Source of the DNA: Sphingomonadales bacterium
GTDB lineage: Bacteria; Pseudomonadota; Alphaproteobacteria; Sphingomonadales; Sphingomonadaceae
Length of the DNA: 12,174 bases
Assembly (NCBI GenBank): GCA_013298745.1
Contig: JAAFIT010000028.1
Coordinates: 1 to 12,174, forward strand
Direction of reading: 5' to 3'
Position numbers and translations under genes: made by a program. The notes beneath the pieces were generated by a model that worked only from the letters and a program-made list of their open reading frames with translations, had not been told where the DNA came from and searched no databases. This document shows, one piece after another, positions 8,012-12,174 of this stretch. How positions within the stretch are numbered: position 1 is the first letter of the stretch; every line of letters begins with the position of its first letter.

Positions 8012-8040
8012 AACGGCATCGCGTAGGCAGCGACGCCGTT
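8012..8040 (+). terminator. Hairpin terminator after the M61 peptidase
   Basis: A stem of AACGGC/GCCGTT (6 base pairs), one A-C mismatch and TCGC/GCGA (4 base pairs), with a 7-base loop, starts 28 bases after the peptidase stop. There is no T-tract, so it may act as a Rho-dependent or RNA-stabilising 3' end. Confidence 0.5.
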
Positions 8041-8308
8041 AACTCCAGCCGTGTGTCATAAGCCTTTGTTATTTCCACAGAAATGGCGCACGCAAACGCC
8101 ATACACACATGCACTATCCCCATATGCATCTGCATAATCGGGGCATTCATAAGCACATCACCAATATTCAAACGGCGCCGAAGCGGCAAAATCATCCTCA
8201 TCAAGCGGGCATCGTTTCTGCCGCAGCGGTCAGCACATTGGGGTGCATCGGTCGCTGCCCGGAAGGGCATCAGCAGGAACGATGCCTGCAGGCACAGGGA
8301 GGACTACA
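8041..8308 (+). promoter_or_regulatory. AT-richer leader of the regulatory cassette, with a TATGCA dyad
   Basis: I found no convincing gene in this stretch. GC content is about 50% at 8041-8100, 43% at 8101-8160 and 52% at 8161-8220, clearly below the flanks. It contains the dyad TATGCA-TC-TGCATA (8123-8136), bracketed by CCCC (8118-8121) and GGGG (8140-8143), so a longer imperfect hairpin is possible, plus several further ATGCA/GCAT words. No good -35/-10 pair is visible. The downstream gene has a strong GGGAGGA ribosome site at about 8297-8303. The stretch is long enough for a structured 5' leader or an unrecognised small RNA, but neither is shown. Confidence 0.4.
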
Positions 8309-8581
8309 ATGAGTTTTCACGATCATAAGGCATTCGAACGCGCTCTCGCCAATCCGGAAACCGGTTATCTGCCGGGCCAGCCGGGCGCCGCCCAGGCACC
8401 GGGTCGCAAGCTGCCGCTGTGGCTGGTCGATCCGGCCTTTGACGAAGCCATGCGCCGCAACGCGCAATCGGTGGTGCAGGAGGAAGAACGCCTGTCGCTT
8501 CCGGCTCGTGCCGGCATCCTGGCGCTGCTCACCGTGGCGGCCTGGGTTCCCGTCCTCGCCATCGCTTCGTTCATCTGGTGA
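8309..8581 (+). CDS. Small tail-anchored membrane protein, unknown function
   Basis: I do not recognise this 90-residue protein. The ATG at 8309 follows GGGAGGA at five bases, an unusually good ribosome site, so the gene is probably real; an in-frame upstream start at 8243 has no such support. Residues 1 to about 66 are hydrophilic: an acidic/basic start (MSFHDHKAFERAL), a Gly/Pro/Ala-rich linker (about 19-33), then LPLWLVDPAFDEAMRRN and a charged helix-prone stretch ending in QEEERLSLPAR. Residues about 68-90 form one hydrophobic helix running to the very C-terminus (IW), so the bulk should face the cytoplasm. Its stop overlaps the GTG of the winged-helix gene by four bases (GTGA), implying coupled synthesis and perhaps a complex with that protein; this is inference. 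Confidence 0.75.
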   Translation: MSFHDHKAFERALANPETGYLPGQPGAAQAPGRKLPLWLVDPAFDEAMRRNAQSVVQEEERLSLPARAGILALLTVAAWVPVLAIASFIW

Positions 8582-9093
8582 CCCGCTCCGAACAGCAGCC
8601 AGAGCCGCGTGAACGCCTGCCGTTCACGCTGCCGGCGCCGCTGCACGCAGCCGAGACGCTGCCGCATTCGCTGGGCTTCAGGCGCGCCAAGACCTTGCGG
8701 ATGCTGGCGTTGCTGTTGGCGGAACCCGGAGTCGTCCGGTCAACCGATCAACTGGCGATGGTGATGGGCGTTTCGCCGTGCAGCGTGCGCACCTATGTCC
8801 ACTATTTGCGAAGCTGGCTTGCCGATCAGGGGCTACCAGACGGCCTCGAATGCCGCTGCGGCAAGGGCTATCTGGTGCCGGCCGCTGTTGCGGCCGATTT
8901 GCTCGGTCGGCTGCCGTGCCTGGTGACGGCGACCTTTCTGGCGCGTGCGCAAATGCGCTTCCAGCGGCCCCCGAGGCCCGTTTGCTGTGCGCCAGACTCG
9001 GCGGCAGTCACCCCCGCCGACCCGTTTCCCGTGTCGGTTCATCGCGGCTCCGAAATGAAATTTGGGCAACGTTCGCCGCCTCGCCGAATCTAA
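8578..9093 (+). CDS. Winged-helix (OmpR/PhoB C-terminal-like) DNA-binding protein, cysteine-rich, no receiver domain
   Basis: 171 residues starting with GTG inside the stop of the small membrane protein gene (GTGA); there is no Shine-Dalgarno of its own, so translation is probably coupled. Residues about 35-101 fit the OmpR/PhoB-type winged helix: LRMLALLLAEPGVVRSTDQL, then a recognition-helix region SPCSVRTYVHYLRSWL, then a wing ending CRCGKGYLVP where the family typically has TVRGxGYxL. There is no receiver domain and no membrane segment, so it is not a standard response regulator. Six cysteines (C68, C92, C94, C114, C136, C137) are many for so short a protein, and a C-x-C pair sits in the wing. 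The C-terminal 55 residues are Pro/Arg-rich and probably disordered. Likely role: transcription factor controlled with or by the membrane protein; targets unknown. Confidence 0.75.
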   Translation: MTRSEQQPEPRERLPFTLPAPLHAAETLPHSLGFRRAKTLRMLALLLAEPGVVRSTDQLAMVMGVSPCSVRTYVHYLRSWLADQGLPDGLECRCGKGYLVPAAVAADLLGRLPCLVTATFLARAQMRFQRPPRPVCCAPDSAAVTPADPFPVSVHRGSEMKFGQRSPPRRI

Positions 9094-9151
9094 GCTCTTG
9101 ATTGCACTGCCAAAGGTCAAGAAGGCCCGACTTTCTGCAACGACCGTCGAT

Positions 9152-9181
9152 TTGCGCTCGATATCCCGATCGTCCTAAACT
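9152..9181 (+). promoter_or_regulatory. Weak candidate promoter for the membrane LuxR-type gene
   Basis: TTGCGC (9152-9157) and TAAACT (9176-9181) are 18 bases apart in the 134-base gap between the winged-helix gene and the LuxR-type gene. They match the consensus at three and four of six positions. Read-through from the upstream pair is an equally good explanation for expression. Confidence 0.22.
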
Positions 9182-9212
9182 TGCGACATCGCCAGCGTGA
9201 AGGCGGTACATC

Positions 9213-9225
9213 AGGAAGGCTTCCT
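9213..9225 (+). promoter_or_regulatory. Ribosome binding site inside a palindrome
   Basis: AGGAAGGCTTCCT is symmetrical about its central G and includes the Shine-Dalgarno AGGAAGG, eight bases before the ATG at 9228. As RNA it can form a 5-base-pair stem with a GGC loop, hiding the ribosome site. The stem is short, so its stability in the cell is uncertain. Confidence 0.45.
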
Positions 9226-9227
9226 AG

Positions 9228-9923
9228 ATGGAGCAATCGTCGACGCCATCGCCTTCGGACCTTGAGGTCCAGCGAGGCGGCACCCGGCCTACGCCCCGGC
9301 GTCCTGCAGCAACCGAATCCGCGCGGCGGTTTCACGAGGCGTTGCGCAAGCGTGAACCGCATGTTCCGCCAGTGCCGTTCCTGTCGCGCCTGCTGTTCTG
9401 GCGCCAGGCCAAGACCCCGCGAAACCGGCGCGGCCTGATGATCGTCTGGTGCCTGTTGTTCGTCCAATTCCTATTCTCGCTGTTCATCATCGGCCACGAC
9501 GTGCTCGAACTCGATGGCATGCAATCGACTTTCGGCAATCGCACAGCCGTTCTCGGCGGTGTCATTTTGGTCGCCGGCCAGTTGCTGTGGCTTCGTGTCG
9601 TCAATGCGCTGCTCCGCGAGGTGCGGGCGGCTGATACGGCGCGCGCTGTCGCCGGGGGCTCGATGGCAGAGCTTGTCGAACTGCACTTCGACGAATGGAA
9701 GCTGTCTAGCGCCGAACGCGATGTCGCGTTGTTCACCCTGAAGGGCTTTGAAACCAACGAGATCGCCGATCTGCGCCACGCGACGCAGGGCACGGTCCGG
9801 GTGCAGCTCGCGCAGATCTATGGCAAGGCCGGGGTCCATACGCGGTGCGCCTTTCAGAGCCTGTTCTTCGAAGACATGCTCGACCTGTCGGAGCAGCGGG
9901 CAGAGGAAATCGCATCCGCCTGA
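9228..9923 (+). CDS. Membrane-anchored LuxR-type helix-turn-helix regulator
   Basis: 231 residues in three parts. Residues 1-69 are Pro/Arg/Ser-rich and hydrophilic. Two predicted membrane helices follow at about 70-90 (LMIVWCLLFVQFLFSLFIIG) and 107-128 (VLGGVILVAGQLLW), joined by a short loop. A LuxR/FixJ-type helix-turn-helix covers about 158-217: LSSAERDVALFTLKGFETNEIA, then GTVRVQLAQIYGKAG. The family landmarks (E163, G173, EIA 178-180, TV 189-190, I197/K200) are kept, but the usual histidine after TVKx is glutamine. With two helices, both ends should be cytoplasmic, so the DNA-binding domain could act from the inner membrane. ATG start with AGGAAGG upstream. No receiver or autoinducer-binding domain is present, so it is not a classical quorum-sensing or two-component regulator. 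Similar compact membrane HTH proteins occur in sphingomonads, as far as I recall; the regulon is unknown. Confidence 0.85.
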   Translation: MEQSSTPSPSDLEVQRGGTRPTPRRPAATESARRFHEALRKREPHVPPVPFLSRLLFWRQAKTPRNRRGLMIVWCLLFVQFLFSLFIIGHDVLELDGMQSTFGNRTAVLGGVILVAGQLLWLRVVNALLREVRAADTARAVAGGSMAELVELHFDEWKLSSAERDVALFTLKGFETNEIADLRHATQGTVRVQLAQIYGKAGVHTRCAFQSLFFEDMLDLSEQRAEEIASA

Positions 9924-9928
9924 ACCAC

Positions 9929-9968
9929 ACCGCATATGCGGTCCCGATCGGGATGCCGCGGCCGGCAT
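9929..9968. repeat. Three abutting palindromes downstream of the LuxR-type gene
   Basis: Starting five bases after the stop codon there are ACCGCATATGCGGT (9929-9942, perfect 14 bp), TCCCGATCGGGA (9942-9953, perfect 12 bp) and ATGCCG-CGGC-CGGCAT (9953-9968, 6-bp stem and 4-base loop). Neighbouring units share one base. They could act as a terminator cluster for the cassette, although there is no T-tract, or as a set of protein-binding sites upstream of ppa. The sequence does not decide between these. Confidence 0.5.
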
Positions 9969-10032
9969 ATTCAAACAGGCTCATCGCCAAAGGCCGGCGG
10001 CAGGGCGACCAATTCTTTGCCTGAAGCCAAGA

Positions 10033-10047
10033 TTAACCTGCCGTAAA
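10033..10047 (+). promoter_or_regulatory. CtrA-like motif upstream of ppa (tentative)
   Basis: TTAA-N7-TAAA lies 54 bases before the ppa start and differs in one base from the TTAA-N7-TTAA site of the alphaproteobacterial cell-cycle regulator CtrA. A single near-match of this length could easily occur by chance. Confidence 0.2.
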
Positions 10048-10100
10048 GTAGACGAATCGCGATGCAGCAGTTACGCCGCAGCGCACAAGAGGAGAGACAG

Positions 10101-10685
10101 ATGCGCATTGACCAGATTCCCATCGGCGTGAACCCACCCCATGATGTCAATGTCGTCATCGAATGCCCCTTGGGCGGTGAGCCGGTGAAGTATGAACTCG
10201 ACAAGGCGTCGGGTGCGCTGTTCGTTGATCGCATCCTCCACACCGCGATGCGTTATCCGACCAATTACGGCTTCATCCCGCACACGCTCGCCGATGATGG
10301 TGACCCCATCGACGCCCTCGTCGTCGCCCGCACGCCGTTCGTGCCGGGCTGCATCAGCCGCGTCCGCCCGGTGGGCGTGATGATGATGGAGGATGATGCC
10401 GGCGGCGATGCCAAGCTGTTGTGCGTCAGCGTCAACAAGGTTCACCCCTATTACAACAACGTCAACGAATACACCGACTTGCCGGCGATCCTGCTGCAGC
10501 AGATCGAGCATTTCTTCTCGCATTACAAGGATCTGGAGCCTGGCAAATGGGTGAAGTTCCAGGGCTGGCAGGACCGCGCCACCGCCGAACGGCTGATCGT
10601 TGAATCGATCGAACGCTATGACATGGCGGCCAAGGGCATCGAAGTGAAGGCGCTGCGCGAACATCCCGGGGCGCCGCGGGCGTAG
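10101..10685 (+). CDS. ppa: Inorganic pyrophosphatase, family I
   Basis: Hydrolyses pyrophosphate to phosphate in the cytoplasm with Mg, pulling biosynthetic reactions (DNA, RNA, aminoacyl-tRNA synthesis) forward. 194 residues. The family signature DGDPIDA is at 66-72, with metal ligands D66, D68 and D71. The other active-site residues align with E. coli PPase offset by one: E21, K30, E32, R44, Y56, D98, D103, K105, Y142 and K143. The segment [16 protein letters not shown] (141-156) is classic for the prokaryotic hexameric enzyme. The chosen ATG follows AGAGGAGAG closely; an ATG 39 bases upstream would add residues outside the conserved region. The C-terminus is about 18 residues longer than in E. 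coli and unremarkable. A single gene, followed by three hairpins facing the convergent acetyltransferase. Confidence 0.97.
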   Translation: MRIDQIPIGVNPPHDVNVVIECPLGGEPVKYELDKASGALFVDRILHTAMRYPTNYGFIPHTLADDGDPIDALVVARTPFVPGCISRVRPVGVMMMEDDAGGDAKLLCVSVNKVHPYYNNVNEYTDLPAILLQQIEHFFSHYKDLEPGKWVKFQGWQDRATAERLIVESIERYDMAAKGIEVKALREHPGAPRA

Positions 10686-10693
10686 CGCCGCGA

Positions 10694-10795
10694 GCGCGCA
10701 TGCTGCGCGCCGACAGGCGGGAGCCCGGCCAGCCGGACGGCGAAGCATCAGCTTCGCCGGACCGGTCTGACGTCGGCATGGGCTTTGCCCATGCC
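10694..10795. terminator. Three tandem hairpins between the convergent ppa and acetyltransferase genes
   Basis: Three perfect stems fill the 127-base gap: GCGCGCA-TGC-TGCGCGC (10694-10710, 7 base pairs), CGGCGAAGC-ATCA-GCTTCGCCG (10738-10759, 9 base pairs) and GGCATGGGC-TTT-GCCCATGCC (10775-10795, 9 base pairs). The first is best placed to end ppa (+) and the last to end the acetyltransferase transcript (-), whose stop is 18 bases away. T-tracts are lacking. Confidence 0.6.
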
Positions 10796-10812
10796 CTTGC
10801 TGCCTTTCGCCC

Positions 10813-11283
10813 CTAGCCCTGCGCCAACGCGGTCAGCGCCTCCCCATCCACGCGCATCTTGGTCCATTCATCCTGCATGACAGCGCCCAGCCCCTTGTAA
10901 AAGCCGATCGCCGGTTCGTTCCAATCGAGCACCGACCATTCGAAGCGCGCATAACCCCGCGCCACCGCTATCCCGGCCAGATGCACCAGCAGCGCCTTGC
11001 CGAGCCCAAGCCCCCGTGCTTCGGGCACCACAAACAGGTCCTCCAGATACAGCCCGCCTTTCCCCGCCCAGGTCGAGAAGTTGGTGAAGAACAGCGCGAT
11101 GCCGACCGGCTTGCCATCAACTTCGGCCAGCACCGCCTCGGCCAGCGGCTTCGCCCCGAACAAAGCTTCGTGCAGGTCGGCTTCGCTCGCCTTCACCGCA
11201 TCCGGTTCACGCTCGTAAACGGCGAGCGCGACGATGAGCGCGCGGATGGCGGGAATATCAGCGGGGGTGGCGGGGCGGATCAT
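10813..11283 (-). CDS. GNAT N-acetyltransferase, spermidine/spermine N1-acetyltransferase-like
   Basis: 156 residues, a single GNAT fold that transfers acetyl from acetyl-CoA to an amine. It begins MIRPATPADIPAIRALI, the usual first beta strand and helix. The order of motifs follows the SAT1/diamine acetyltransferase type: ALFG (40-43), WAGKGGLYLEDLFV (72-85), the acetyl-CoA pyrophosphate loop PEARGLGLGKAL (87-98), EWSVLDWNEPAIGFYKGLGA (115-134) with the candidate catalytic tyrosine Y129. A polyamine or other small-amine substrate is therefore suggested, not proven; many bacterial relatives are uncharacterised. ATG at 11283 is preferred; an in-frame TTG at 11292 would add three residues and has no better ribosome site. 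It lies 41 bases downstream of the AraC-type gene on the same strand and may be co-transcribed with it. Confidence 0.88.
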   Translation of the reverse strand: MIRPATPADIPAIRALIVALAVYEREPDAVKASEADLHEALFGAKPLAEAVLAEVDGKPVGIALFFTNFSTWAGKGGLYLEDLFVVPEARGLGLGKALLVHLAGIAVARGYARFEWSVLDWNEPAIGFYKGLGAVMQDEWTKMRVDGEALTALAQG

Positions 11284-11324
11284 GGCACCCAAAGACCATC
11301 ATGCCACGCGCGGTGCAAGTCGCC

Positions 11325-12174
11325 TCAACGGCCTTGCCAGCTTGCCGGGGCCAGACCCGTCCAGCGCTTGAAAGCGCGTGAGAACGCCGCCGGGTCCGAA
11401 AAGCCGACAAGATAGGCGGTTTCGTTGACCGAAACCTTTCGCCCGCCGAGATAATGCAGCGCCATGCGGTGGCGCAGCGCATCGAGCACCGCGTCAAAGC
11501 CGCAGCCTTCTTCGGCCAGCCGGCGATAAAGGCTGGTCTTGCTCAGCCCGAGGCTGGCGGCGATGTCATCCATCGCCAGATTGCCGCTGTGCAGCCGCGC
11601 CAGTAGCGCGGTTTCCACTCTGCCCCGCCAGCTCCGGTTGGCCTGCATCTCGGCCATCAAGGCTTCGGCGCGGTCGATGAAGACCCCGAACACGTAGCGA
11701 TTGGGGGTAGGCAGCGGCAACGACAGCCACAACGGGTCGATAGCCAGCGCGTTGCGATCGGCGCCGAAATGCACCGGCACGCCAAGGATGCGCGCATGTT
11801 CGGCCGCATGGGCCGGCTCGGCATGGGTAAAGCAGGCGTAGCGGGCAAAGGGCGCCTCCGGAAAGGCGCGCCGGGTGTTCCAGACAAAACGCGCAAAGGT
11901 CGATTCACTCAGTTCGGGAAAATCGTTCGGGTTGCGGCGCCGGTCCTCGATAAAGGTTTCGCCGCCCGCATGGACAATGGCGAAGCGATCGCCGGCGTCA
12001 TGGCCGTCGACCTCTACCGCCAGCCGGGCAAAGCGGTTCATCTGATCGAACGCCTCGCCCATGGTGGCGGCGGCGTGAGCAATCAGCCCGACGATGGACA
12101 TGTCGTTGAAGCGCGATTCAGCGCCGAAATGCAGCGCGAACGCCGGATCGCCGGTGGCGACGGCGCCGGCGCGC
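11325..12174 (-). CDS. AraC-family transcriptional regulator with arabinose-binding-like sensor domain, partial at N-terminus
   Basis: The frame is open to the right window edge (12174), so the true start lies outside; about 282 residues are visible of a probable 320-340. The first visible part (GDPAFALHFG, then VGLIAHAAATMGEAF) is typical of the N-terminal sensor domain shared with OruR/ArgR-type AraC proteins, which is why an internal ATG at 12101 is not taken as the start. The C-terminal DNA-binding domain has two helix-turn-helix units: MDDIAASLGLSKTSLYRRL (19 residues) and, after ALRHRMALHYL, the AraC signature region VNETAYLVGFSDPAAFSRAF leading to WTGLAPASW. The inducer is unknown. It may control the acetyltransferase just downstream or a divergent gene beyond the edge; both are inference. 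Confidence 0.92.
   Translation of the reverse strand, partial: RAGAVATGDPAFALHFGAESRFNDMSIVGLIAHAAATMGEAFDQMNRFARLAVEVDGHDAGDRFAIVHAGGETFIEDRRRNPNDFPELSESTFARFVWNTRRAFPEAPFARYACFTHAEPAHAAEHARILGVPVHFGADRNALAIDPLWLSLPLPTPNRYVFGVFIDRAEALMAEMQANRSWRGRVETALLARLHSGNLAMDDIAASLGLSKTSLYRRLAEEGCGFDAVLDALRHRMALHYLGGRKVSVNETAYLVGFSDPAAFSRAFKRWTGLAPASWQGR

Noticed and set aside
6076..8019. Open frame of 647 codons on the minus strand, opposite the M61 peptidase
   Set aside because: It mirrors a gene with clear signal peptide, HEFTH and PDZ features. The translation is Arg/Gly/Ala-rich with no recognisable motif; it is a by-product of high-GC codon use.
8066..8080. TTGTTATTTCCACAG considered as a DnaA-box-like or -35 sequence
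   Set aside because: It does not fit TTATCCACA without an insertion, there is no cluster of boxes, and no -10 lies at proper spacing.
8083..8328. Small open frame of 81 codons in the leader before the cassette
   Set aside because: It has no ribosome site, runs into the 8309 gene in another frame and has a Cys/Ile/His-rich start with no family features. I treat the stretch as non-coding.
8833..9467. Overlapping minus-strand frames across the winged-helix and LuxR-type genes
   Set aside because: Arg-rich, motif-free, and opposite genes with recognisable domains.
10071..10748. Open frame of 225 codons on the minus strand opposite ppa
   Set aside because: Antisense to a complete pyrophosphatase and includes hairpin sequence at its start.

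Overview
The window is GC-rich (mostly about 60-75% by eye) and densely packed. It reads as chromosome of an alphaproteobacterium, most likely a sphingomonad. The reasons are the hisS-prfA-prmC block, an exported M61 peptidase of the type first described from Sphingomonas capsulata, a glmM gene followed by a hexapeptide-repeat transferase, and a small membrane-anchored LuxR-type regulator. The species assignment is inference. I see no rRNA, tRNA, CRISPR array, transposase or phage gene.

Layout. Positions 1-1556 (minus) hold glmM and the start of a left-handed beta-helix transferase whose GTG start overlaps the glmM stop; this is an amino-sugar and cell-envelope precursor block. Positions 1654-2658 (plus) hold a divergently transcribed aldo/keto reductase, which ends at a perfect hairpin shared with the convergent block downstream. 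Positions 2710-5988 (minus) hold a translation block: hisS, a 129-bp composite palindromic repeat, prfA (RF1) and prmC, the methyltransferase that modifies RF1. The repeat lies against the TTG start of prfA and appears to supply its ribosome binding site. Positions 6067-7983 (plus) hold the secreted M61 metallopeptidase with a PDZ domain. It is separated from hisS by 78 bases that contain an 18-bp perfect palindrome.

Positions 7984-9923 are the least ordinary part. After a terminator-like hairpin comes an AT-richer leader of about 270 bases. Three plus-strand genes follow: a 90-residue protein with one C-terminal membrane helix, a cysteine-rich winged-helix DNA-binding protein translationally coupled to it (GTGA overlap), and a LuxR-type helix-turn-helix protein with two predicted membrane helices. 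None matches a system I can name. I propose a membrane-linked regulatory cassette, as inference. Three abutting palindromes follow the last gene.

Positions 10101-10685 (plus) encode family I inorganic pyrophosphatase, followed by three tandem hairpins that face the convergent minus-strand pair at 10813-12174. That pair is an AraC-family regulator, cut by the right window edge, followed 41 bases later by a GNAT acetyltransferase resembling spermidine/spermine N1-acetyltransferase.
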